Positions 1 through 11,900 of a DNA stretch of 64,000 nt are shown piece by piece (position 1 is the stretch's first letter; each line of letters starts with the position of its first letter). Under the pieces are notes generated by a model. That model saw nothing but the letters and a program-made list of their open reading frames with translations. It did no database searches and was not told the origin of the DNA. Made by a program: the position numbers and the translations under genes. Source of the DNA: Sphagnum compactum (lineage: Eukaryota; Bryophyta; Sphagnopsida; Sphagnales); assembly GCA_965153455.1 (NCBI GenBank), contig OZ234499.1, positions 11,404,271 through 11,468,270 on the forward strand, given 5' to 3'.

Positions 1-129
1 AACAGGATGTGCAGATGCAAGATCCAAGTCACCAATCACATCACGAGCTTGGGGGAACAGGTTTGCTTGGTGATGGTCTAAGTCCACCTAGTGGGTTTGG
101 TGGAATCCAATTTAACTGGAAGACCCCAT
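1..129 (+). CDS. 3' end of an unidentified protein gene (partial)
   Basis: The third forward frame is open from the window edge to a TGA at 127-129. It encodes 41 residues rich in Gln, His, Ser, Gly and Pro, with the end reading GFGGIQFNWKTP. The composition and the hydrophilic, low-complexity character suit the disordered tail of a regulatory protein, but I do not recognise the family. The start and most of the gene lie outside the window. An AATAAA hexamer at 891-896 could serve as a polyadenylation signal, which would imply a 3' UTR of about 770 nt. The other two frames close by about position 75-160. It could also be the last exon of a longer spliced gene. I am fairly unsure that it is coding. 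Confidence 0.4.
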
Positions 130-1298
130 GAGCAATCAGATTCAGTTGGATTATATCTGCATTTGTGGCTTCCTGTCATCACTCTCATATGTTCCTGGAA
201 CAAAGCTTCATTCTCACTTCGCAAGAACTTATAATCCTGCCAGCATCACACATCAAGGTATTCTTCCACCAGTACCTTGTTGACTGGATTTCAACCAGAG
301 GAGACCTTAGGTCAAGGTCAAGATCGAGATGCTTAGGGATATTATCAGCTCTTAGATTGGTCTGTGTTACTCTTGGTCGGCTTCATTTGGTGGTCCTTGG
401 AAACTCCACAAACCAGTCTCTAAGGCATTGTGAGACAGGAAGCAATATGTCATGAGAGTTTTCACAGTTAGTGTACCAAGTCTACTACGGTAAAAGAGTC
501 CTGCTAAGTGTTCAACTGTTAGTGAGATAATTTTTAGATTCTCATTGATTTGAGGGAAGGATCTCTCCTGTGTGAAAGCCACTGTGTGGGAGATTGATTT
601 GTTGACTGAACAGTTTTGGGTCAAATGCTACCTGTATGTTTACACTGGAAAAAGAAAAAATCTCAGCTTCAAAGCATTGAGGAATGATGCATTTGGGGGG
701 CACCCCCACAGCTTGATGACATTCCAAATGTTTTTGGTCAACATCATAATAAGATGAAGACCCACAACCTGGTGTGGCTGAAAACCGCCATCAAAGTTTT
801 TCTGTTTGTTAGTTTTGTTTTGCTTCTATTTGTTTGGAGTTACAAACCAAACCTTTGTTTGGGCCACCCATTAGATATCAATTTTGTGTGAATAAATTAC
901 ATGCATTTATACAAATAGTTCTGTTCTATCAAAGCAGTTGGGTCTATGAGCATTTGGTAGAAGGAATACAACACTTGCTGCACAATTTGTCTAGGTGACT
1001 AATCTAGGTAGTATCTGCAACTACGCTCGTGCATATGTTTGGTAACTACAACACAAACTAACAAATTTTTTTGACAATCAATTGTGTATGGAGTAGTAAT
1101 AATTCACACCTGAAAAAAAACACTTTGGCAGCCAAAAAAAAGTCTGGAATTTTTTCTATAGAAGCAATTGTTACTGTGTTGAAAAGAAAAAATTCTCAAA
1201 ATTGTTGACAATTAGTTGTGTATGGGAGTAACAGTGCACACAAAAAGCACAACATTATCAAACAAAAAAAAAGCCATGACATTATCAACGAGGGGTGG
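130..1298. other. Non-coding stretch, possible 3' UTR then intergenic
   Basis: No gene is recognisable. The stretch holds short, low-quality open frames on both strands and an AATAAA at 891-896. From about 1050 it becomes AT-rich with A-runs, leading into the MITE-like repeat at 1299. Confidence 0.5.
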
Positions 1299-1592
1299 GG
1301 CCTGGCCATTTACATTAAAAATTTTGTATCTTAAGGCAAAAGAAGAATTATGGAAACTCAAATATTTCACCATGCAAAAATATAATCTTCAAAAAATCCT
1401 TTAAAAGAAACTAAAATCCCTCAAGATATTATAACTCTATAACTAATCTCAAGTTTCAACACAAGCCAAAATATCATCTTTTGATATAAAAATAGACCTA
1501 TTATTATTACCTAGGGGCCAAAATCTCTTAAGCAAGTATACTCTATAATGAATCTTTAACACAATATCCTTGCCTTGGTAGTAGGCAAGGCC
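1299..1592 (-). repeat. MITE-like dispersed repeat, copy 1
   Basis: This 294-bp block is homologous, in inverted orientation, to 56074-56364. The two copies share long collinear stretches, such as a segment ending TGCCTTAAG and one containing GGCCCCTAGGTAAT. The termini are short inverted repeats: GGCCTGGCC at 1299-1307 and GGCAAGGCC at 1584-1592 (reverse complement GGCCTTGCC). Next to the inner side of one end is a small palindrome, CCTTG.GTAG.GCAAGG. It has no coding capacity. Size and termini suit a non-autonomous DNA transposon (MITE). I cannot see a clear target-site duplication, so the superfamily stays open. It ends 73 bp before the tRNA-Pro at 1666. Confidence 0.7.
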
Positions 1593-1665
1593 AACAAAGA
1601 TTGTCTCTCTAGACTTCAAAGTAGGAACAAAAGTTACCATATTGTGGGGCAGAAAAACGAAACAG

Positions 1666-1737
1666 GGGGCATTGCGAGAATCGAACTCGCGACCTCTTGC
1701 ACCCTAAGCAAGAATCATACCACTAGACCAAATGCCC
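1666..1737 (-). tRNA. tRNA-Pro (anticodon AGG)
   Basis: On the minus strand this 72-nt sequence folds as a full cloverleaf. The 7-bp acceptor stem is GGGCATT/AATGCCC with discriminator C. A D arm carries the GGTCTAGTGGTATGATT box A, the anticodon loop is CTTAGGG with AGG in the anticodon position, and the T arm contains GTTCGATTC (box B). AGG is decoded as proline after A34 is modified to inosine. A T5 run about 10 nt downstream (complement of 1653-1657) fits a Pol III terminator. There is no intron and no encoded CCA. The gene body is identical to the copy at 7644-7715, while the flanks differ. Confidence 0.97.
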
Positions 1738-1914
1738 ACGCATACAACAGAAGATTTGCAAAATTTAATAATATAAGAACAATTATACACTGTGAATTTC
1801 ATTGTGTAGGACAACATATCAGGTCAAACTTTGACACACTTACTTATGGTCTTTCCTTCTGGGTTTTGGCAGGGCTAGGGCAGTGAGCACAAAGTTCAAG
1901 AAATGATCCTGAAA

Positions 1915-3545
1915 GGTTCATCCAGACTATTTGGTAAGGATTGAGATGAATTTGTGTATGCAATTTTCCTTAGTCTTCTTTTGCCATTTTAACTTGGTTA
2001 TAACCGCTGTAAGCATCCATAAATGAGTACATTTCGTGTCCAACCACTAAATCAAGAACTGAATATAAAAAAAGGTAACGAAAATCGATCTTTCTTGGTT
2101 TGGGCATTTAATTTTCAATAATCCACACATATATGCAATTTGCTGTTTTTCTTTGGCACAATTACTAGAGGGGATAACCATTTGAGTGGTTTCTATAGGA
2201 TATATAAATCCAACGTCTAGTAATTTATCGAGGTCTTTTCTAACTTTTAATGCATAATTTGGATTCACTATATATTGTTTTTGTTTAACTAATTGAGCAT
2301 TCACCATCAGTTCAATTTTATGCTCACATACTTTTCTTGGAACTCTTTTTAATTCCTTGTAACTCCATGCAAAAATGTCTCTGTACTCCATTAACGCCTT
2401 TTTAATTTGTGCCTGAAATACACTTGGTAGTATGGCATTAATTAGTACTTCTTTAGGTTTTTCTTTACTTCCCAAGTTGAGTTAAACTAATTGTTCTTCA
2501 ATTGTCACTGTCCAACCAGCAATTTTTTTACTCTTTGACAATGATGTTGGCAGCCTCATCCAATATTAAAGCTTCTCGTGGTTGATGCTCATAAAAATAC
2601 ATTGGATAATCAAATATGTCTTCTAGTTGTAACATACCACTGTCTATTTCTAATATAATTATTGAGGCCCTACATCCCCTATAGGTCATAATTTTGGTAC
2701 TATATTATAAAGTTGCTCCTTTTTTTCGTTCTGACAATCTTTCTTCCCATTCAAATTCATCATCTAAATTCTTCAACCGTAATGATGAATTAATACTAAT
2801 TTGTTTTATTGTACTTAACGTCACAGTTTGTTCTCTTGAAGTAATAATGAAGGTACTATCACCCCAATTGTGATGAGCTCTTGCCAATTTCAGCCATGGC
2901 CGTCCAAATAACATGGAATAAGCTTCCACTCCATTCTCCATATTCAACACAATGATTGAAATTTTGTAATCCAACTTACCAAGTTGATTTTTCAAGTTCT
3001 TAATCAAACCAATTGGCCGCACCTTCCATTGGTCAGCCATTCACACCACAAATGGAGTTGATTGAGGTCTTCTCAATCTTAGTTTCTTTCTCAAACTCTT
3101 GGAGATAATGTTCACATCAGAACCACTGTCTAATAACACATCCCTTACTTCAAACTTTACCACCCGAACTTGAACAACTAGCATAACTTCCTCAAAATCT
3201 TCAACCTTTTTTTGTTATTTTGCAAACATCTACAACCTAATCTTGTTTCATTTTGGTTAAGGACTTTTCCACCATTCCCCTCAATTGAGGACAAATTCTC
3301 ATCACTGTCCCAACTTCACTTCCAATTTCGAATTCATAATTACTTTTGTAGCTTCTGCTACTGAGTTCATATTAACTCCATACCCATTTGGTGTCTCAAA
3401 CCTTCCTTCTTGGTTTGCCACCACACTTTGTGTAATCATTTTGTCTTGGTTTTTTAAACAAGTTGATTTGTCCTTGTCTAGACTGTTGTCAACTCTTTGT
3501 GACTCACTTACCTTCGTCTCTAGCATTTTGAGCATTTGAGCAGCA
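1915..3545 (-). mobile_element. Ty3/gypsy LTR-retrotransposon remnant (protease and RT start)
   Basis: The reading direction is minus. A retroviral-type aspartic protease is visible around 3110-3136 with the active-site run LLDSGSDVN. Downstream at 2705-3040 the protease-RT linker includes LFGRPWLKLARAHHNWG, typical of plant gypsy elements. At 2047-2475 comes the N-terminal part of the reverse transcriptase, with FAWSYKEL and the NPNYALKV...LLDVGFIYPIETT stretch. After a stop and frame change, about 1985-2030 encodes HEMYSFMDAYSGYNQVKM, the RT palm motif A region. The rest of RT, RNase H, integrase and both LTRs are absent. Several stops and frameshifts show the copy is dead. The part at 3302-3535 may be the gag/protease junction, but that is less certain. 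Confidence 0.88.
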
Positions 3546-3578
3546 GCTCAATGTACAATGCGGTGGAGTTCATGTACT

Positions 3579-4882
3579 GAATTTTGATGACCTTTATTGG
3601 ACACAGAATGGGAGAGGATGCAGGTGTTATTGTACTAGGGGTGAGATGTTGCCAGTTTTGACATACATGTAGTTGTAAGATTGTATCTCAGCATCATTAT
3701 TGATCAAGCAGGTACCTGTGCCTAAGATTTACAGTTGCTCACTGAACTTCTGTTGAGAAAATATGTTTGACGCCAGCATAATTTGCTGCAAACTTTGAAG
3801 TGGATAGCAAAGGACACAAAATTACTGGTATCATTTGTGACAGGGGATATATACCACATCACACAGCCATCAAGTGAGGGTTGGGCTGCAAATCTTGCTA
3901 TGATATGTGCTCTACAGCAGGTTTGTTGAGCTTTGTTTTCTATGCCTAAGGTTCAGTTCCATGTGATATGTGACACAGGTCCCTGCCAGGCTCCTTCTCT
4001 GGTTTTTTTCAGTGCATGGCATCTGTATTTTTAAGGTCTTGGATGCAGTCCAAAACATGGATTTTGGCTTGTGCAGGCTGGGCTGCAATCAGAGGAGATT
4101 GACTACATTAAAGCACATGCCACATCAACACCACCAGGTCTCTGAGCCTATGCTACACAACCTATCTCTGGTGAATGTTATGATAATGATGTTGGGCTCA
4201 GTTGCCCTGTGAAGCTTGTTCTCTGCTTTACAAGGTCTGTGTTTCTGCTTTCTATGATGGACATTGTGGGATGCCTCTTCAGGTGATGTTGTGGACGCCA
4301 GAGCAATACAAGCTGTGTTCAAAGAACATGCAAGTTGTGGTCACTTAGACTAAGGCTTGGTCTCAATCATAATCAGCAATTCAGTGTGATAGACAGTTAG
4401 GTTTAAGGTCCAGCCAAAATTGAAGTATCCATTCAAGATGTGCATTCAAGCCCAGCAAATATCTGTCAGAGGTGGACGGCAAATCTTGAAGATGTATTTC
4501 TTCTGGCAGGGTGCATCAGGTCACTTGCTTGGAGCAGCAGGTGCTGTTGAGGCTATTTTTGCTATATCTTAGCTCTTCATCATGTATGTAGTTGCATTGC
4601 TCAGTTTACATTCCTCATACTGAAGTTCTTCGGTCTGGTGCAAGTTAAGTCATTTAGCCATTTCCTTTCTAGGGTGTGCAATGTGGGACACCAGTTGGCA
4701 TGTTGGGTTCGGGAAACAGACACTGCAAGGGTTGCAGGAGGTAGCACCACCAACATTGAACATGCAGCAGCCTGATCCAAGTTTTCACAACCACTCCTCT
4801 CCCCACTATTAGAGCTGCATTAACCAATTCCTTTGGCTTTGGTGGTACAAATGCATCACTTGTGTTCTCCTCTCCACCTTAG
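3579..4882 (+). pseudogene. Beta-ketoacyl-ACP synthase pseudogene (mitochondrial KAS/KAS II type), C-terminal half
   Basis: A series of short exon-like blocks with intact splice sites matches the C-terminal half of a fatty-acid condensing enzyme. About 3599-3640 resembles the FVMGEGAGVLVLE segment (here RMGEDAGVIVL). Block 3829-3920 gives GDIYHITQP...ALQQ with a GT donor. Block 4077-4137 gives EEIDYIKAHATSTPPG, with the catalytic His. Block 4283-4333 gives GDVVDARAIQAVFKEHA. Block 4510-4584 gives GHLLGAAGAVEAIFAI, with the second catalytic His. The last block ends at the TAG at 4880-4882 after NSFGFGGTNASLVFSS. Defects: a stop/frameshift at about 4568, loss of the usual SSTK segment before GHLLG, a frameshift in the last exon, and no N-terminal half or active-site Cys. 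Retained introns mean it is an unprocessed copy. A true gene with sequencing errors is unlikely, because so much is missing. Confidence 0.82.
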
Positions 4883-7106
4883 TCTCATTTATTTCCAACC
4901 ATGGCAGGCATTGCAACCATGAAAGAATCTACAATTTTTTTTTTTTGCATCACAACAGAACAGTTGGATGCATGCACAGCTGTGCACACTTTTAGATTCA
5001 GATTTTTCACTGAAGCTTGTGCCACCCACCTTCCATATACATTTGGTTGCTTCTAGTTTAATTGCTGTCAAAAAGCCTGCCATAGGTCATGAAGTTCCTA
5101 AAATGGTCCTGGTTCCTGAGAAGTTGGCATTGAAACAAAAGACAGAGGGTAGTTGCCTTTTGAAATTAAGACATTGTGCAAGCATTGTCAAATGGGTATG
5201 GATTCATTCTGCCATTTTTATCTTTAGTTGTCACTGTTCAATTTGGGGAATGGTATTTCAAGTTTCTACTTCTCTAGCTAAAATGTAGTATTAGTGTGGG
5301 AAGTATGGAAGAGAAGATATCCACTGCACAGTGAAGTGTTTGGAAAGTGGAAGGGAAGTGGGTTGGTTGCACCTGGTTTCCGGTGGTGTGTGTCGGGTTT
5401 GAAGACATGACTAACATTCTTGATGGCTGAATGGGTGTTTGTGTTACTTGTAAATTAGCCATTGAATTTAGTAGAGATAGGGAAACAAGCCAACAAGTTT
5501 TTGCCTTTACAAAAATTGGCAATGTGCATAATGCACATGTAATTGGCAATGAAATGCATAGTGCACACATGCCAAAAATTAACCTTTCTCCTTTAAAGGA
5601 TTGGCATGGTGACATGCTTAATGCACCCTAATCATTATAACAATATTGGTGATGTGGTCCTCTCCATTGCTCAATGCATTCCACATACAGGAAATTTTGC
5701 AAAAGTAGAAAACCATTGTACAAACATGTTGACAACAAGTGGCAAATGGGTAGTGAACATATTGCAAAGTTTTGACTCCATAAAAGCCAAATATCTCTTA
5801 TCCTCCACACCATGTACTACTTACACTAGCTATTTTAGCCAAGTTCACATAGTCAAGCAAGCTACAAACTAGTATTTAAGATGTTGTCATAAGGCCCTAT
5901 ATGCAAAGTTAAACGATTACTGTCACAAGGGGGTGCCATGCATGTTGTTGCATTCAACTACATTGTTAACTTGAACATGCCTTACTGGCAATCAAGGTCA
6001 TTGGCATTTAGGACCTCAAACACCATACTTTTTTGCTCATCAACCCACTAGATTTTGCCATATTATAAAATTGCTTAAATGACCTCAAGGTGTTTGGAAA
6101 ATGATGTTTCAAAATATGGCTAGAGCCAATATTAGCAATACAAAATCCCAAGGGCATCCATGAAAACATGGGTTGGAAACCTAATCTCCAATTTTTAAAT
6201 TAGTGCTTTTGCAGCCCCTACCAAAACACACACAATGTAAACTTGAAAAGAACAAAATTTAACCTACACCCAACAAACCCGAAAGCAATTCACCTTAAAA
6301 TTGAATGGAACTTGAAAAAAATATATATATATCTAAAAACTAGAATTGAAACTTGAAAGTCTTTAGCTCTCCCACACATGCACAAAACAAAAGAGGGGCA
6401 ATACCAATTTGAACAATGAAGTAGAACCAGGAGAGGGCCAAGGATCAACAAAGAGGTACGTTAAGGCATTGAGGAGTAGTAGAACCAAGAGAGAGACACT
6501 AACAAGCGAAGGAGCAAAATCAGGAGAAGCATCAATGGGCAAGGAAGCAAATGTAGCAAAACTAAGAGAGGTAAGAGCAAGGGCAAAAGACCAAGAGAAA
6601 AAACCAAATCTATAATTTCTTTTATATCATACCCATAGGAAAAATAATGTATTTATATCCTAAAACTATGGTCTAACGGCACCTTCTGAACCTTCAACTT
6701 AACTTTTAATCTTACTTACCACCTAATGAATGTTGAATGTACTAAAGTAAGTACTATGCAAAATTTAAAACCTTGACCTTGATATCTTTTAGTACTTTGA
6801 TAGGTGATAAATTCAAAAAAAGAAGAAAATGACAAGGTTTCAAATGAATGGGTTTCAAACAAGGTATGTCCTTAAGTAATACCCATAGGTTTTCAGCCAT
6901 TTTCTGATACCCGCCCAACACTGGTTTCTACCATGCAGGGGAAGGCCAAAAATAAAACAAAAACCAAAAACCAAATCTGCTATGAAGTTTCTTTGTTACG
7001 ACTGAGACAAGAGCTGGCATCAAAAGTCAAGAAGTTACAATAATCGGGCAAAAGGAGAGTACGTTTTCTTTCTTTTCAGAAAAATGGAACACTAGTTGTT
7101 GTGAAA
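4883..7106. other. Intergenic, no gene recognised
   Basis: Short open frames occur on both strands, but none has a recognisable domain, splice-site support or family resemblance. A short AT dinucleotide run lies near 6321-6331. I see nothing else of note. Confidence 0.5.
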
Positions 7107-7131
7107 TGCGGTGAGCGTGGATCGAACACGC

Positions 7132-7174
<43 letters not shown>

Positions 7175-7179
7175 CCCGC
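7107..7179 (-). tRNA. tRNA-Phe (anticodon GAA)
   Basis: The 73-nt minus-strand sequence folds as the plant cytosolic phenylalanine tRNA. The acceptor stem is GCGGGGA/TCACCGC with discriminator A and the G-A mismatch usual in plant tRNA-Phe. The D arm is TAGCTCAGTTGGGAGAGC (box A), the anticodon loop is CTGAAGA with GAA, and the T arm is GTTCGATCC (box B). A T5 run about 22 nt downstream (complement of 7080-7084) fits a Pol III terminator. No intron and no encoded CCA. Confidence 0.97.
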
Positions 7180-7643
7180 GGACAAGACACGTGCAAATAC
7201 TTGTTTATTTTGGCTACTTATACTGTAAGAAATGATCTAATCGTTAGACGTGCTACCGCTGTCCATGGTTTTTATGGCATATTTATTTCGGTTATTTGAA
7301 ATATTTCATAGAAGGTTCTGGGAACATGCAATTGAGTTGCCAGGAATTTCTTTATAATAATATATTTTTAAAATCAACACTTCATGCAGCAAGAAAAAGC
7401 TTTTTTTGGAAGCAACAGAGGGAGAAATCAGACATCGCTAGAATGAAAGTTCAGTACAAGTTAAAATTTTACTCTTCCCCCATTGTGAAGTCCAAAAAAT
7501 TACCAGATCATCAAAGGAACAATGAACCCAACAAAGTTGCCTTCCTTAAATTCAGCCTTTCGAGTAAAAAGAAATCCCTGTTTCCTGGAAAAAAGCAGGA
7601 CGAGAGAAGAGGAGAAGTGGAATTGCAACAAACTCCTCGGACG
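7180..7643. other. Spacer between tRNA genes
   Basis: No coding gene is recognised. The open frames here run into or out of the two tRNA genes and are chance translations of them. Confidence 0.5.
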
Positions 7644-7715
7644 GGGGCATTGCGAGAATCGAACTCGCGACCTCTTGCACCCTAAGCAAGAATCATACCA
7701 CTAGACCAAATGCCC
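7644..7715 (-). tRNA. tRNA-Pro (anticodon AGG), second copy
   Basis: This 72-nt gene is identical base for base to the tRNA-Pro at 1666-1737: same acceptor stem, box A, AGG anticodon and box B. The surrounding sequence is unrelated, so only the gene body is conserved between the copies. The nearest T run downstream on the minus strand is about 75 nt away (complement of about 7565-7569), further than for the other copy, so transcription termination may differ. Confidence 0.96.
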
Positions 7716-8947
7716 GCTTGCTATTCGCCACACCGAAAACAACGTAATTTGTACACAGATCTTCGTGGTGGCAGAAACAGAGATATTCCGTGTCCGTGGG
7801 TAGCATTCACAATCAATGCATTCTGTGCTATAAGATCTTTGTACAACGAGAGAATAACTTTGTTTCCTTCAGAGTTTGTCTAAAGAGAGTTTGCACTGTT
7901 TTCTGTTCAATAGAAGTTAGTATTGAAGGAATATTTGGCTACTGTGCAGAAGAAAGAAGCACCCCGGTCTACCCAGTTCCTGATAACCTAATAAAGAGAA
8001 AAAAGCAAAACTGCTAAGTTAGAACCCTAGTATATACTACAGAGGCAGCTTCAGCGCATGGCTTCCCAATAATTAGTTGTTTAATTTTGAAGATTCCATT
8101 TCGGAAGTTGAACTTCTGAGTATTTAAAAAAGAATTTCCTTCATTTTCAATCATTTTCAGAAAGATGTTTTTCTGAGAAAAGCATTTTTTGAAAATTTCA
8201 GCATTTCTAAATATAATATGATTTAAGCCAAGGCTGCCAAGCTAGTACAGTACGTGGCCAGTATAGAACACCCTAACTGCACTTGTGAATATCAGTTGCC
8301 AGAAACATAATATTCAGCAATGACAGATTGGTACACTCATGAGCTCCCCCATGCTTGAAACAGTAGTAACAATTTGAATATCAATGGCAAGATAGGTATG
8401 TGACTGGACCCATGGTACGATGACAAGTTGTATGAATTAAGTTCAAACTCTTGGTTAAGTGTGTAATTGCTACTGAAAAAAGATGAGGGGCTCGAACATG
8501 GCACATGATCTGATGAGATGTTCAAGACCCACAATTGTATGTCAATGCATGCAACCCACTACAAGGGTCAAATGACATGGCTACCTTTCACATCTAGTTC
8601 CACTAACAAAACCACCTGTATCAGCTGCTGCTACAACAAATACGTCCTACTGCTTTGACACTGCAACCGATATCTACAAGTATGGTGAAAAAATGTGCAT
8701 GTGTTGTTGCCTAGTGTGAGGTTGCTTAATGAAGAGGATCCTACCCCTACTCTATTCAGTCCCTGCTTTTTTTCCATGACTGCCAGGTGCAGCTAGCCCC
8801 AACTCCATTTGAAACTGATTCCATACTGGGGGCCAGGTGGTTTGATGAGGAGAAATTGAGGGGTGTCAAAAGATGTGTCATCCACCTTAGTGAAGCTTTC
8901 TCCTGTGTGGTTGCTGCAGAACCTGGAACTCTGAGTTTCAGAAGAAA
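7716..8947. other. Intergenic and presumed 3' UTR of Tra1
   Basis: No gene is recognised. The higher-coordinate part, roughly 8600-8947, directly follows the Tra1 stop codon on the minus strand and is the likely 3' UTR. I did not find a convincing polyadenylation hexamer that would fix its end. Confidence 0.45.
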
Positions 8948-11900
8948 TCAAAACCAAGGATGCCAAGTTGGATCCATCATACAAAGGCTCTTTGGCCGCA
9001 GTGCTGCCTCCACCAGCTCTGTTACACCCCGTTGAACGGACTGTGGAGGTTCCGTTGAGTTCTCCTCCTACAATGCAAGATAATTCATTAATCTACAAGA
9101 TAAACAGAAAATATGATGCAGTCTATGAAGTGCACAATAAGCTTAAGTAGCATAAACTGACAAAATCTCTGGTGGTCTTCATAAATGTTGTCAGGTGGCA
9201 TACCTCTTCAGCAAAACTCTGGGGTGCAATAGTCCTAATTCGTGTCATGACCTGATCTACATTGGCAGCTACTTTGGCTTTGAGTTCTGCTGTGCTGATT
9301 CCCCCAGCACCTGATGCTGGGGGCATGCCTGGTGTTCGTCTCCATGACCATGAGATTAGCTCATCTCTGAAAAACATGGCCAGCTGGTGCTGCACATACT
9401 GATTCTGTCACCCATATAAAAGCCTCATTTATTAGCCAGTCCATGCTGTTTCAATGCACAGCAATGATCAAAATGGACACACAACTCATTGGCTGTATTT
9501 TTCTGAGTCTGTTGAAATAAATAACTGCAAAAAAGCCTAAATGTTCATAGAACACAAACCCTAAAAAGTATTCAAATCCTTGAATTCTGAGCAAAAAAAT
9601 GACAGGTAGGGATTCAGACCTTTGGAGCAACAATAGCCTGGGCTGCTGCACACATTGAAGAAACAAATAGACCCTCCACACCAAAGGGAGTGAAAAATGT
9701 TTGAAGGTTACGGGTAAGTCTGAATGGTACAGGCTCCACGAACTCCACCATGCCATGCACATCATAAGCTGCTCATCACATGCCACAACCATCTTAGAAG
9801 ACGCAGAAGTCCAATCCAGGATCTCGAGGTCTCTTAGGTCAATAGATCACAATGGACACATTGTCAAATGCCAGATATACACACATGCACAAAGAAAACA
9901 CCTGTGGTTGCATTTCCATCTCATCTCATAATCTCAAAACTCACAAATGACAAATGAATGCATATTGACCAGGAGCAAATATCATTCAAACATTCTTACC
10001 AGGGTGAAAGTCATTTTGGAACACCTTGCCAGTATTTTTTGCAAAGAGTATTTTGTTGGGTGAACGCCCTCCAATTTGAAGCATGAAAGACATGAAACCT
10101 GATAGTGCCAACTGGACTGCAAACTGCTTCTTGAAGGTCCAGAGATGGTTACAGGTTGGTAAGGTTTTATACATGTATTGGGAGAAAACATTTTCACTGA
10201 CAAACTTGTTAGTGATTTCTTCGTAGGTGTGCAATCGGAGGTCAACAACTGCATCACCACTTAACTGTCCTGTAATGGCCTGGTTTAGTCGCTCCTTAAA
10301 ATGAGTAATTGGAAGGTCTGCTTCTCGTCCATAGCGGGCACAGTTTATTTCATATACCTCCCCAAACGTGCTGTACATCAAGTCATCCTCCACTAGTCTC
10401 ACCTGGCATCCATATAGGATTGCTAAATTAGTTACTTCCCACTGAATCATTATAGCCCAACTCCTCATAAATACACTGTTGGAAACTAAACAGCTTTCAT
10501 ACCATGGATCACGAGCCTCAAAAAGACTCAATGTGATCCAATGAGACACCTCTTTCAACCCAACAACATTCTCATGTGGTTATTTGCAACAAGACAGATA
10601 ACATGGACATATGACTCTCTTGAGCACCGAAAAAAACTGGAATCGTTGAAAAGAGAGAGTATCACAGGCTGTTACAAAGACTATCATACCTGTGGCCACA
10701 CTGGAATAATGATGGGTGTGTTGAAAGCCAGGTGACGACGTCGTGATTCCTTGTGCTTATCAAGAAGGCGGTTGAGAACTCTGAAGAGTTGAACCATGCG
10801 CTCATCACTGCGAGCATTTGGAGTTAGTGAAGTCTGCACCAAAAAGTGACGTTGGGAGCCATCGTTACCAACCAATGTAAGCCTGCGATGGCTGCTTCCA
10901 TGGCGCCTCACAATTGGCACATCAGCACCTATCCGGTCCAGTTTCACTGTATGGTCAGGAGCCACTTCCTGCTTTCCAACACATCAAGAGTCAGCAATTC
11001 TCAACTTATTATTATCCTTGACAAGTACCCTGAATGATGAATACTCAAGACAGAACCTGATGCATCAAGTAAAGTCTTGCTCATAACATTCCATTTTGAA
11101 AGAAGAGTGATTACTGCATGACCTTGTATCACAATCTGACATGCCAAATCTTTCTTCCAAGGGCCAATGAAAGTGCACTGGAACAAACATACACCTACTG
11201 GAATAGATATGCAATCAAATCAAAGCCACCTATATCCATCAGATACACAAAGACGAATATTATGCCCCCATAAAAACAATTGGAAAGTTTGTCATAAAAA
11301 GTAATTGTTCATACCTTCACAAGAAAGAACTCCCTAAATCTTGTTTGCAATCAACATACCTGATCATTGAAGTACTGCCCTGGCACTTCAATATCAAGCA
11401 CATGGAACTCACGCAAGCTACGACTCTCTTCTTCCAACTTTAACACTGCCGGTAGCCTGTCCTCCACATTGCTCTGTAGCCAAGAGACAGAATTCAAATG
11501 CTTTGTTATGCAACTCTCTGCAAGACTGCCATCTCCACCAGATTTATTGTTCACCCTTGAAGTAGCACATCATGAGGCTTCTTGAAGTCTTATTAATCTG
11601 ATTATTTCTTTCATACAGGTGGAGGAAAAACTATGGGGGCTGCTGCCTTCAGCACCAGAAGAAACAGCCAGGTGCAATTGCTTACTTGTAGAACTTCTTT
11701 CCAGTGCTTGAGCCTTTCAGTCAGCTCAGCCAATGTTGAGGGGAAAGTAGTAGCACTCTCAGGGTCCAAGTCCCTTTCAAATTCACGTTTGTACTCATTA
11801 ACAAACTCAACATGCTTGTTGACAGTGTCAGTTGAAAAGCATGCACGACACACACCAGCTAGCTCTTTCTTCAGTGATTGAGGGACCTCTGCGGTTGTAG

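Noticed and set aside
1575-1886. Open frame spanning the first tRNA-Pro
   Set aside because: Its distinctive peptide is the antisense reading of the tRNA-Pro gene; the rest has no family resemblance.
7111-7299. Open frame starting inside the tRNA-Phe region
   Set aside because: It is the antisense translation of the tRNA gene; plant tRNA genes commonly give such spurious peptides.
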